DNA of 22,500 nt from the NCBI RefSeq assembly GCF_042767895.1, contig NC_091582.1, positions 21,644,011 through 21,666,510 of the forward strand. The letters are read 5' to 3'. Below the pieces are notes generated by a model, which had not been told where the DNA came from, did no database searches, and worked only from the letters and a program-made list of their open reading frames with translations. Position numbers and translations under genes: made by a program. Shown piece by piece: positions 1 through 19,000 of this stretch. Origin of the DNA: Penaeus vannamei (taxonomy: Eukaryota > Arthropoda > Malacostraca > Decapoda > Penaeidae). Positions within the stretch are counted from its first letter, which is position 1, and every line of letters begins with the position of its first letter.

Positions 1-1217
1 TAAACGAGAAAATTAGTCACCCTCTTGGTGTGCAAAAATATGAATATTAAAAAAAATATATATTTTTTTTTGTAACTGAAAGTAAGGTACACATGCATTC
101 AGATTTTGATATATGGCTTGAAATTTATATAGGAATTATATATTACAGTTATTGGGTTCATGGTACATTTTTGTGCTTACATATTTAACTGAGGCTTTAA
201 ATTTTTGTAAGGAAATAGAAATTAAAATCCAACAAATTCTTTCTTTACTGTATATGGTATACTTGTTCCATAATTCAGGTAATCCACAAACACACAATTT
301 GTTGCATAAAGAATCAATAAAATCACACATATTATGCCATGAGAACCAGCAACCGATTTATGTGCAGCCACTCATTTATATTACTCATACATTATACAAA
401 CATTTTCTTTTCAAATCATATAAGTAAAGAGGTTGCATCTCTTTATGCTGAGGAAAGAAATAATCGGTAAAATTACATTCATACATTAGAAAACAGTTTT
501 TTAAACCATATGACTTTATGATACAAAATATAAAGACTTGTATTTAAGACAGAAGGCTCTATTTGGAGTTATGAGCAACATAATGCACTTTCTTCACAGG
601 TAAGTGGCTATATATAATAAGTATGTAATCAACTGGGTGGAATACAATAACAAATCAGAACTGGCACAAGTTATAAATACATTAACTGAAAAATACAACT
701 GTCTTCCTTAAACTACTGGAAATGTGGTTCATTATCATTTTTTACAATTACACTGCATTTATAAAAAAACAAAACTAGACTCCACTTTCTTTAATATTAC
801 AATACAATCTTGGGCCAGAGGCTCCAGAGTGCTTTAAAATCTTGAGCATCAATTGTACTAACATTCTGAGTTTTGGTTCAATAGTCCTCATCTTTTCATC
901 ACTTCAAACATTTCCTCAAAATCAAAAAACAAGTAGCTTAGCATCAGCTAGTCCAAGTAACCCCAACTATAACTTCATAAAAGAGGTTTAGCTTCTATTC
1001 TATTCCTCCTTCCAAAGAATCCTTACCAGTATCCCTAAAAGAAAATTAAAATTTCTGTACTTCCATCAGTCTGATTCCCATCCATCAAACAATCAAAAAA
1101 TAAAATACAATAAAAATTATACATATTTGTACACATATCACACATTTATCTTAGCACCAATAGGTTACAGGAATGACTATTCTATGACATGTGGTAAAGG
1201 TGGTTGAGGAGCTGCAT
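1..1217. other. NEK8 3' UTR and flanking AT-rich DNA
   Basis: This stretch is AT-rich. It holds the start of the NEK8 3' UTR next to the stop codon. I see no exon, RNA gene or recognisable mobile element. Short open frames at the left edge look like chance. Confidence 0.6.
790..795 (-). promoter_or_regulatory. possible NEK8 poly(A) signal ATTAAA
   Basis: On the minus strand this reads ATTAAA, about 420 nt past the NEK8 stop. It is the common variant of AATAAA. No canonical AATAAA was noticed closer on that strand. Hexamers arise often by chance in AT-rich DNA, so this is weak. Confidence 0.25.
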
Positions 1218-8737
<7,520 letters not shown>

Positions 8738-9401
8738 TTCAGTAGCGGAGAAAATAATAGTAAATCGGCTTTGTTGCTACTGTTGCTGGTTGCGCCCATG
8801 ACAACAACAATGATAATGTTTACATTCGGACTGAATTACATTCACAAATGAATTTATTCAAATATCTATTATCTATCGAAAAGATTATCACAAAGAGTAG
8901 GTTTTTGTATCATGAGCTATTTTTTCATTAGATGCACATAGATTTGTGTACATATCTTTGGGGCAAATGGCAAAAAAGCAATTCTACGAAGCGTCAATGA
9001 ATTTCAATGACAAGTTCGTGAACAATCAAAAACTCAAAAGTGTGTAGAAAAGGTGATAGAATTATCAATAAGATATAACGATAATATTTTGACTTTAAGA
9101 TGTATTCAAAATTCCCTAGATATAGTAGTTTTTGAAGCAAGAATCACTTTCACTGTACTCGTTAACGGATTACCCGATTGTGTCCCCATGAAAAATAAAT
9201 TTATCTTCGTTTTCTAAATATATCCCGAATCCTTTTAAATAACCATTTTGGGATAAAGCACCCAAAGAATAGTTTTTTATCCATCAACGAATTCTAAACT
9301 TAGTTCCCCTTGCGGCCGCCAGAGGAGCACCGCTGCCGTCTCTCAGCTGTTTTTCCCAAAGTTCCTTTTCCGACGCGAATTTCCGCCCCCCTTCGGCCGC
9401 G
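8738..9401. promoter_or_regulatory. divergent NEK8/NDUFB7 promoter and 5' UTR region
   Basis: The two start codons are 664 bp apart on opposite strands, so this interval must hold both 5' UTRs unless upstream non-coding exons exist. Most is AT-rich; the last 100 bp before NDUFB7 is GC-rich with several CpGs and a GCGGCCGC at about 9313. I see no clear TATA box at a fitting position for either gene, so start sites cannot be placed. Confidence 0.6.
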
Positions 9402-9513
9402 ATGGGCAACGTGGTGGCGCAGGCTATCGGGGATAGAAGCACTACGCCCGATTACAAGGCGGAACCCACTTTCGACCCGCTCTATGGCTTTTCATCGGGC
9501 AGGAAAGAGAGAG
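9402..9513 (+). CDS. NDUFB7: NDUFB7 coding exon 1
   Basis: Residues 1-37 and the first base of Val38. It includes PTFDPLYGF and GRKER, matching human PTFPPDYGF and ERKERE. The donor is gtaagg. Confidence 0.93.
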
Positions 9514-12500
9514 GTAAGGCCGGTGGTAGTTTTGTTTTCGTCCACCAATTCGCCGTTTCTGAGTCGTTATTTGACCGGCAGTTTGGAAGTGTTTGGGCAG
9601 TTTTTTTCAATAACAGTATCCAAAAGAATACATAATTTGTGTAGTAGGTGAATCCTAAGACATACTGCCGTATTGACATTCCTTAGAAAAGAGGTCATTG
9701 CGATTTGAGTTACGATAAGGTATATTTGGAAATTAGACTAACACCTCTCATCATATTTTGAGTAAATCCAAAATATCCTTCGTAAATGAAACATAACTCT
9801 GATATTTGGGTAATATTGGTATTGTTGGAAATGACACCTAACAAAAGAAGTGAAGCCTCCGACCTTGCCATCCATTAGAACCTGACATTCGAAGACCCTT
9901 TTCTTTGGCATTTTCTTCACAAACTAATAAAGATATGAGAGAAGATGCAAAATGTAAAATTTCCAGGCACTCCATGACATGTACTCTTCTAGCCCCGAGA
10001 GAAAATGATGCATAATCGAGGAAGCAAAAGAATAATTTAACGGAATTGTAGCCGATGATATAAAGGAGGGAAATCAAGTAAGCCAAAGGAAGTCGGTTGA
10101 AATTCAAGTTAATTCCATCATGGCTCGGCTGTGCGTAAGGTACTGGAAAAACTAAAGCCTTTCATATGCAATGTGTGATGGCAGTAAAAAAAAAAGAGCG
10201 GCAGATAGTGGTCACAATTCCCAATCAACAGCAATGATGAGTATTTTGATTTCTCACAGGCTGGCCATTCCGGATTTATTTTTCAAGGTCAGAAGTTACT
10301 GGTACAAGATTCAGATATTTGCCCGTGCTGTAGGCTGCCAGAACATACAAAGTGAAGGCTTTGTAGACCAGACAGGGAGGAGAGCAGGCAGCAGTCCCCC
10401 AGAAAAGGGTTTAGGGGGCAAAGCACCTAATTGCTACAAATATGCATTGCAATAACTAATTGCAAAATTTACTTCAATCATTTGCTTTTGCCCCACAATT
10501 TCCTTGATAGGTATCATACCTTCCCCAGTTATCGGGGCTGATGTCCTAGTGCTAGATTCATTTAAAACACGACCAGAGCTAGTAGAAAAATATTTACTGT
10601 AACTTTTTAGTTTCACGCAGGCATGCAACCTTGCAATTATTATTCTTTGTTTCAGTTATTTTAGTAATGTTGTAATTATTTTCCACCACAAATGATGTAA
10701 AGGAAAGTGTTGGTAATCGTTTATGAAATTACTATGCCCTTTTGAGGCTAAGTCCCTATTACTCCAGCTATTCCTATTAATCTGTGAATATTGCCAAAAA
10801 ACTAAAACCTTCTTATCCCAGGGGTTTCACCCCCAGGCTTCACCATATCCCCTATCAACGGCTTTGCCCTAGAACCCCATCTGATCATCAAGAACTTTTT
10901 CTCATTGCAGCATTAGTAGCAACCTATTTTCTTCATTTCGGACATTCTTTCCCTGCTCTGATTATTTCATGGGTAATTCTTTACAGTATAGACACACTCA
11001 CTAGAGGCTGAATGACCAACACCACGTCTAAGAATTTATTCATCAATCTAGGTTGCCATGACTGGGGAGGGGAGGGTTGAAGGGTGGCTCTGCCCCCCAA
11101 CACCCCTTGGGAAATATTGTCTTTGCCTCATAATCATGGCAAGATGGAGTTGAAACTCTGGAGCAGCAAGTGGACATAGACTGGGAGTGGTGCTTTCTGT
11201 GACATTTTCCCTTTATTTGTGGCATTACCGTTAGTGTCTGCAGATTACTTCTCATGCCGACGACTGCAACTTTTTGTCCTATATGAAAATATCATATTCC
11301 CTTTGCCCTTCCCTAGTGCATCCATACCATAAAGATTAACCATTTCATGTATCAGTGAGTGATGCTGTCTTTATGACAGTATCTTTAGATTTTCTTGTAA
11401 ATGCATTCCCAAGTATTACATGTTGCATATCTTATTATCAACTTCTGTAAGGAAATTCTTTACATGAAAAGTGTCTTATTTTATGTCATTCTATCCTTGT
11501 ACCTTGTACCATACAGCTTTGTGAAACTGAAATATCTGGTTAATCAGGATGAATTCAGTCTTTTGATATGCAGTTAAGGCAATCTGTGCAGTTTTGTAAT
11601 CATCTGATAAACATCTTTCTATCTTTGTAAATCATTGCTTTATCATTGTAATAACAATGAGGAATTCTTGGCCAGGAAATGTCACAAAAAGTTTGGAAGA
11701 AATTCTAAGCACATTATATTACAGCCACACTCTGGTTTCACCATTCAGCTTCCAGTTAGTCACCTCTGAGACAGGAGTACTAGACAAATTTGTCAGATCT
11801 GATTTAGAGGGTATTAAATATTGTTTGATTGAAAGCCAGTAGGAACTTGTATGTCAAATTTGTTTACGTTGGGCTATGGCGGGTTTAGTAAGGCTTCCAT
11901 TAAGTTTCATTAGTTTTAGAGGCAGCCATGCCCATGTTGTAGTAGCAAGTTCAATTTAGCAAATTTTAAGGGAACTTGCCGCTATGTCTGTATTTAATTC
12001 TTTGAAGACTGGGGAGAGTTGGCAGTGCACTGATATGTACCTAGTTCTTTCTTGACAGCAAAACTGCATTAGTTAACAAGCTATTTTTCCCTGAGTATAT
12101 GCAGTTTTCCTACACCAGAGTCCATGGCAAGTACTTTAGTCACCATGGATATCATATATCTTCGATGGGTGATTGAGTGCTTACATTCAAAGTGATCTTT
12201 GAACCAAGGACTACATTCACCAGAGACAATATCTCTAGTTCTGACTGGGTACAATATAACTCCTGCACCTCCAGCTTTAGTATTATGCACTTTTAATTCA
12301 CCAATCCCTCTGAAATATCAAAATGTCCACAGTTATGCCTCATTATATGTCAACCACGCATTGACGGGCATGGTTAGGCCAAAGGGAGGAAAACGTTTTA
12401 TAAAGCCCAGCATTTGGAGTGAAAGGCTTTTGTGTGCAAGCAGTTTCTACATTTGTGTTCCTATGTTCTTTTTATCCATTGTGTTGATAATACACCTTAC

Positions 12501-13542
12501 TTTATGGAAATTACCTGTATTCTGTAATTTGAGTTATGAAATAGGCCAAAAAAAATGACATTGCCATACATAAATTTCATTGATGGTCGTAAGCTCTCAG
12601 ATATGGATTTGCAAACAAATCCATCAGCAGCTAATGTCTGGAACGTTTGTAAAACTTTCTTATAGATTCTTACATCATAGGATTACCCCCATCCCCCCAG
12701 GTTGTAATTGAGGTTGTTATTTTCAGTGATGGTGGCAACACCAGAGGAAATGGAGTCAGCCAAGTTGCCCTTGAAAGACAGGGATTACTGTGCTCACAAA
12801 GCCATTGCGTACCAAGCCTGCCGCCAGAAGGTGTGGCCATTTGTGTACCAGTGCGCCCATGAAAAACATGACTACCTCAATTGTCAATATGACGAGTAAG
12901 TACATAAAATGTCTTGGACTTTCTACTTGCCATTTACTGTTTTTTCTTGGCATCTTCTGATTAGTACTCATAAGAACTATATCTTCCTTGCTCTGCTAAA
13001 TGAGTCAATGTTGACAGCTCTTACTAAAATTGAGATACTTTTAATTATTTTATGGCTTCATGAAAATAATGAAAACTTGGTTTTAGCTTCAATAAGAGGT
13101 CCTTTTGTATGTTATGAACTATTTTCCAATATGAAACATATCCTGTTCAAAACAATACAGTTGTGAACCACCACATTTTGTTATAAATAGGTAGTAAACA
13201 GTTAGTTGGTTAGACCTCATAAGCAGAATCCGGGGCCTATGAAGACTTGTTTGATTTGATTTAATTATAAAAGTGAATAAAACAATTGTGACTAGGGGTG
13301 TTGCTAAAATTAGGCTATGATCTCAAAGCCATCTTAATTGTAGTGAAAGGCTGTGATATGAAAGGACATTGAAATCTGATATTAATAAGGAAAAGCCTTT
13401 GTAATGACAGTAAATGATTTCTTTAATATCTCTCCATCATTACAGTTACATACTCAGAATGAAGGAGCACGAGAGAGAGCGCCGGCTGCTGGAGCGTGCC
13501 AAGAGGAAAGCTGCAAAGGCTGCGCGGGAAGAAGAGGAGTAA
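9402..13542 (+). CDS. NDUFB7: NDUFB7, complex I B18 subunit, complete, 3 exons
   Basis: Exons 9402-9513, 12727-12895 and 13446-13542 join in phase to 125 residues (human 137). The protein is an accessory subunit of mitochondrial NADH:ubiquinone oxidoreductase, on the intermembrane-space face in characterised animals. The CHCH fold is shown by two CX9C motifs, Cys59/Cys69 and Cys80/Cys90, at the same numbers as the human disulfide cysteines; these are substrates of the Mia40 import route. The N-terminus is MGNVVAQ; Gly2 is the myristoylated residue in bovine B18. A basic helix, YILRMKEHERERRLLERAKR, matches human DYVMRMKEFERERRLL. The C-terminal tail is short and ends in four Glu. The start is the only ATG preceding the conserved N-terminal segment and lies in CG-rich context. 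Confidence 0.95.
10403..10427 (-). repeat. GC-rich motif copy A (inverted)
   Basis: On the minus strand it reads GGTGCTTTGCCCCCTAAACC and onward to CTTTT, similar to copies B and C in the opposite orientation. Family unknown. Confidence 0.4.
10819..10878 (+). repeat. GC-rich motif copy B and neighbour
   Basis: CGGCTTTGCCCTAGAACCCC at 10859-10878 resembles copies A and C. A related GGGGTTTCACCCCCAGG lies just before it at about 10821-10837. Confidence 0.4.
11081..11111 (+). repeat. GC-rich motif copy C
   Basis: GGTGGCTCTGCCCCCCAACA followed by CCCCTTGGG. It shares the GGxGCTxTGCCCCC-xAACCCC core with copies A and B. Confidence 0.4.
12727..12895 (+). CDS. NDUFB7: NDUFB7 coding exon 2 (CHCH domain)
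   Basis: Residues 38-93 and part of Asp94. It holds all four CX9C cysteines: DYCAHKAIAYQACR and YQCAHEKHDYLNCQ. The donor is gtaagt. Confidence 0.96.
12896..13445 (+). other. NDUFB7 intron 2
   Basis: A 550-nt AT-rich intron. No repeat or other coding signal is evident. Confidence 0.85.
13446..13542 (+). CDS. NDUFB7: NDUFB7 coding exon 3
   Basis: Residues 95-125 and the TAA stop at 13540-13542. It encodes the Arg/Lys/Glu-rich C-terminal helix. The acceptor is attacag. Confidence 0.94.
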
Positions 13543-13937
13543 TAAATATCTATTTGGCATCCTACACCTTTCATTTCACTCCAATAGGGAGAGACATGTT
13601 GGGGGTTGGACTTCTATAAAGCCTTTTCATACTGCCCATTTCTTATCAAAACGATCAGATAAAAGATTGTAGTTTCACAAGCAGGGAAACTTCCAGTCCA
13701 CATCATATTTATCGACAGGAGTGTCAATACCTCTGCGTTTTGTGGCAGAGGCTTCAGATTTATACCACTAAATTGAACTTTAAAAAAAAATTATTATTCT
13801 ATCTCTGTTATTTGGACTTATTATGTTGTTGCCAACTTGTACTGTTCACTAAGTCTTATGGTATTTATTTTTTTCCCCATACTAGAAGAGGTTCGGTACT
13901 ATACATTCTTGTATATAGGTTTATAAGAATTCAGAAT

Positions 13938-13943
13938 AATAAA
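13938..13943 (+). promoter_or_regulatory. likely NDUFB7 poly(A) signal AATAAA
   Basis: A canonical hexamer about 395 nt past the stop, followed by a TG/T-rich stretch. A second AATAAA at 13541-13546 overlaps the stop codon but would leave almost no 3' UTR. Confidence 0.5.
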
Positions 13944-14204
13944 TGTATATAGTTTACCCACCTGTCTCATTCAGCAAACTACCTGGCAGATGAATTGGTA
14001 AAAGTTTATTACGCAGAGGACAATTCTTTATGGAGATCAAAATGAAGTTACTAAAACCATGAGGTGACTTAAAATCTATAACAGACTTATGGCATTTACA
14101 TTAAACACTTAAAAGGATCCACCCCCCCTCCCACACACACACGCACACACACCCATGGATGTTGTTGTTGGGTTAGGAGATGGAGACTGGGTATGGTTAT
14201 TGGT

Positions 14205-14222
14205 GTTGGGTATCTACCCAAC
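14205..14222. repeat. short inverted repeat
   Basis: GTTGGGTA-TC-TACCCAAC: perfect 8-bp arms with a 2-nt spacer. Function unknown; it may be chance. Confidence 0.5.
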
Positions 14223-15728
14223 CATTTGCCTCAGCTCAACAAATTGTCTTATCATATCTCTCCTTTGTTAAGATAATAGGCTGGCATTGGGTGTCCTGAA
14301 CAGCCTTAAAGAGCCAGGGGCACACTATTCCTGTTTAGTTATCTAGCTCGTACTCCTCATGAGGACCTTGAGGGATGAAGCATAGCTCAGGCAGGAATGT
14401 AGCACAGATGTGAATATGATCACAATATATTTACACAAGCAACTGATAATGCAAAAAATCTTTTTGAGTACCAACAATGATGATGATGATAATAGTATAT
14501 TGCTCCAGGAAGATATTAAATTGAATTCGTTTTTAATTTCTTTCATTTACTTCTGTTTTCCCACTATCAATTATTTGCTAAAGGTAAAATTCTTTGAAAT
14601 ATCACTGAGATATGTTTTATATCCTTAAAGTATAATACAGGATTCAAATTCAGATTAATTTTAGATCTGATGATCTTATTGCTGTATCTCCTTTACTTTA
14701 AATTACATCCAATATGTTAGCGCATTATTCTTCACAACATGAAATTATATATTCTTTAGGGAAGTAATACAACCTGTACTTTACAAAAAAAAAGTTTATT
14801 TACATAATACCCTAAGTTGTCTACAAAAATACTATACATTCCCCTAATGAATTAACTTAAGAAACAGGATATATGAAAGCACTTCCTTTGAGCTGCAAAA
14901 GAACTCACAATGACAAGATCCAGGCATTTTAAGTTGCTTTTAAACTTGAAGATTAATTTCTCCCAATGTTGATTTCTGTGACTAGATCAGTTGCTCTTTG
15001 TGGATTTCATATATCTATCATCACTAAGGCTTTTTTTTTTATTTTTTGCTAACCTGCTGTCAAATTCAGTCTAAATATTTGTACCATAGATCAATATTTT
15101 TTCAGGATAGAACAAGACCTCGTTTACCTGAACTTTTTTGACACATTATGTGGCTAAAGAACTATGCGAGATCATTGGTCAAGAGAAAATGGAAAATCAG
15201 ACGACCAATTACAAAACACATCCATGTTATTTTGACTGGCAGTGAACATCATTGTGCTAAAAACATCGGAAATGCATCTATTTTGTGTTCCACGTATATC
15301 TTGTCAATTTGTTACCAAAACATATTAGAACAGTAGCTCATCTGTTGTTGGGAGAAAGGGCAAACTTTTTTTGTACACAAGGCTTTTGGACCACTACTTA
15401 AATTTGAATTTGTAGCTTATTTATTGTAACTAACAAATCCTCCTTGTAAAAAATGCTTTCTCTGTTTCCATACAAAAAAATATAGAACTAAGAAAAAAAA
15501 TCACATCTAGACAAAACAATATATTCTACCCTCATATAACTTACAAACAAAACTAAGTAATTCTGTAAGATTTACCACAACTTGAATTTTATATAGATGC
15601 TTATCATATCAAACCATACACATATATTTTACTGTACATTTCACTCTCATGTTCACATTTTCAATATGTCCATAAAATGTGATTGTTCAAATGACTACAT
15701 TTTCAAGGTGATGCCAAAGACACTTAAA

Positions 15729-15734
15729 TTTATT
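15729..15734 (-). promoter_or_regulatory. possible MCCC2 poly(A) signal AATAAA
   Basis: Reads AATAAA on the minus strand, about 230 nt past the MCCC2 stop. Other minus-strand AATAAA hexamers lie at 15420-15425 and 14795-14800, so the used site is uncertain. Confidence 0.35.
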
Positions 15735-15962
15735 TCGTTACAATTATACATATTTACCACTTTGATAATGTATTTATCTTTCTTTGAAATCTTACAATAG
15801 GTACGTTTAATTCAGACAGATATACAGTAAACTGCAAGATTAATTAAACATTTTATGAAAATGGCCAATGAGGTCAGTTCAATCTTGATGCAGAACATTG
15901 AACCGCCAAAATGTCACACAGTTCTATTCTCAAAAAAGCTGATGCTATAACTTTAGGACTCT

Positions 15963-16080
15963 TTACATTCTGAATACACCAAAGTCTGTTTTGGGGATGG
16001 GAGCATTCAGAGAGGCAGACAAGGACAGGCCTAGAACGTGTCTTGTTTCCACAGGGTCGATCACTCCATCATCCCAGAGA
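15963..16080 (-). CDS. MCCC2: MCCC2 last coding exon
   Basis: Encodes LWDDGVIDPVETRHVLGLS through KTDFGVFRM and the TAA stop at 15963-15965. The acceptor is tttcag; the split Arg (CG|T) joins the preceding exon. Confidence 0.95.
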
Positions 16081-19000
16081 CTGAAAAGAATTTCCAAGAA
16101 AATCATATAATAATTATTCAAGAAAAAAAAAAATCAATAATGACAAGAAAAATATGAACTGCAAATTACAATAGATTATCCACAATAAATGAGTTAATGC
16201 ATGATCACCACCAATTTCATGTGTGGAGTGGAATTAATATTAAGTAATATCCACAGGAGCACTTTAAACATTTCTACAAAAAAGGAAATAAAAACTAGCA
16301 TTTGAAAAAAAGATACAGAAAAAGAAAAAAAAAAAAGAAAAAAATCCCACTGTAAGAACAAGAAAGAGTATATTTCACCTTTTCAAATTTAAAAAACAAG
16401 AAAGCATGTCAAAAATTATATTAAATCTTTCTCAAAGAAAAATGAAAAAAAAAAAAAAAAATTACATATAAATTGTTTTCAGTATATGTTTTTACCTACG
16501 ATAAAAAGAAAAATGACACTGCACAAAATATACAAAGTAATAAAATAATAATAAAAATTACCACCTACCGAGCACTGGAAAAGTATGGAGATCCCTCAGC
16601 CTCAAAGCGTTTGATAATGGGGGCCTTGAGTGCAAACTCCTCTTGCTCAGTCCACTATAATCAAATAAAAGTGGATTTAATTAACAACAAAAAGCCTTTG
16701 ACAGCAATAAAGCATTCTTTTTAACTGTTAACTACTATCATCTTATAGACTTTTTTTCACCAATATTAGATTGTACAGCATGCAGGATGCTAACAATAGC
16801 AAGTAAAATGTGTAAATGGAGTTCTGTAATACAGAACAAAATACATGTGTGTGTGATAGAGAAGTTATCCATGTTTACTTCCCTATTCATACATTCCATC
16901 CATATCGTATGCAAGTCTCATGCATTTCTTTATAAAACGTTTCTTAATTATTTGATCATTTCTTTTTCTGTCTCAGGAGAGGAACCCATGTATCTAATAG
17001 GAATCCCTAAAACTCACAATACATTCCAAGGTAACTTTTCCCAGATATAACCGATAAATACACTTCATAAACAAGCAACAAATCTTTCCCCAAAAAATAC
17101 CTAAAATATGAATAGGAACTTAAACATCTGCACCAAAGACATACCTCTTTCCCCTCACGACGTCGCTGTTCCCTCGTGATCTGTGCCAACACACCTGCTG
17201 CTTGCTCTCCCCCCATCACACTGATGCGGCTGTTGGGCCACATGTACATAAACCGTGGTCTGTGGAGCAGAGAAAATACTTGTTTAATATCTTCTATCAT
17301 TATCATTAAAGTATTCTTTTTACGATATTTGAGTGTCTAATATCCAAATCAAACATTAAAAATATGCATGCTTATAAACAACACTATCATGAATTTATTT
17401 TGTGATCAACCAAATGAGAAAATAAAGAAGCCATATTTGTGCAAACTTGAAAAATATATAAGCAGTGCTACATGTTCAAAAAAGCTTATCCCAAAATATA
17501 ACGAGATTCACCCTAAAGAAAACAGGAGAAATAGCAGATAGAAGATTAAACTTACCCATAGGCTCTGCCGCACATGCCATAGTTGCCAGCCCCATATGAA
17601 CCCCCAACGACGACTGTGAACTTGGGGACCTTTGCGCAGGCCACAGCTGTGACCATCTTGGCTCCATTTTTAGCGATGCCACCAGCCTCCGCATCTCGGC
17701 CAACCATGAAGCCTTGACAATGCATATAGGTCAGTATGAGGAATTTATATGACATAATAGCTTGCACACAATCAAATTGGCACAGTGAAAAACATGCAAC
17801 ATAAAAAGGGTTGATCTTTGCTGAATAATCATTAAAAGAAAAATCTGAGAAAAGAATTATGGCCTAAAAGCTGAACACTAAAACATTCAACCCAACTGGA
17901 TTTTATTATGCATATGAATAAGGAATGAAAATATACAATATACCTAAATACATGAGGTATCCAGAGTAAAATTTCTAAAGGAAAACCTCTTTTAGAAATC
18001 CTATTCCCACCAAACTAGCATACCAGTAATGTTTTGCAAGAAGATCAGGGGTATTTTTCTCTGGCAGCAAAGTTCAATGAAGTGAGTGCCCTTCACCGCA
18101 GACTCGGAGAATAGGACACCATTATTGCCGATGATGCCTACAGGATACCCATACAAGCGAGCAAAACCACAGATAAGCGTGTCACCATAGCGAGCCTGGA
18201 ATGAAAGGAGTAAATAATCATATAAATAAACAAAAATCAGAAAAAGAAATATTATCACTATAATACAACAAAACACAAAAACAACAAATATAAATATCTA
18301 AATAACAGCAAAACCACGAGTTCAGCTCTAATAACCTCACCTTAAACTCATCAAACTCCGATCCATCCACTACACGTGCAATAACCTCCCTGACATCGTA
18401 GGTCTTCTTGAGGTTGTCACCCACAATACCATAAAGGTCCATGGGGTCGAAGATCGGCTCCTTCACATCACGCAAAGATACCTGAAAGAAGGATTCAGCA
18501 CTTTTGTCAATAACTAGGTGACAAAGAGTGGAAGGTTTACTTGAAAAAAGTAAACATGAAAGACCATGCCATTTCATAAATCTTAGTTAATCAATTAGGT
18601 TTTTCTTTTAAAAATCAATAAAATAAAATAATTCTAGATATCTTTGAATTCACATGAAGTCATCTTTAAATGCTCTGAAAGCCAAGCCAGGCCTATTCTT
18701 GGGAGCAACCTAATTTTTCTTCATATTGTATAAAAGCTTGTATTGTATTCTATTAATACTCCTATATGTAACAGAAGACTGGATTTTTCTATATATATAT
18801 AGCAGTTTTATTCCTAAGAAAAAATACACAAAAGAAATTAAATCCAAAAGAAATATTCTACTTGAATTGTTCAAAGAATTTTTTTTTTTTTTATAAAACC
18901 TAAGAACCAAAGCTGTATCCCACCTGAGGTATTTTGTTGCGGTTAAGAGTCCTCACAACCCGCCTCGCCAAATGCAGGGCGTGCGTGTCATCTAAGGCAT

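Larger units (their letters stand above)
9514..12726 (+). other. NDUFB7 intron 1, 3.2 kb
   Basis: This is the longest gene-free stretch in the window. It is AT-rich with no convincing exon on either strand. A short GC-rich motif recurs at about 10403-10427 (inverted), 10858-10878 and 11081-11111, suggesting remnants of dispersed repeats. The acceptor is ttttcag at 12726. Confidence 0.8.
13543..15962. other. convergent NDUFB7/MCCC2 spacer with 3' UTRs
   Basis: 2.4 kb of AT-rich DNA between two converging genes. It holds the NDUFB7 3' UTR at the left and the MCCC2 3' UTR at the right. There is a short (CA)n near 14137-14150 and a few small palindromes. No exon or RNA gene was recognised. Confidence 0.7.

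Noticed and set aside
9838..10107. Minus-strand 89-codon frame in NDUFB7 intron 1
   Set aside because: No family resemblance, no splice context, and composition like flanking non-coding DNA.
14354..14365. 12-bp palindrome TCCTCATGAGGA as a regulatory site
   Set aside because: One copy, no known factor recognised, and such palindromes arise by chance.
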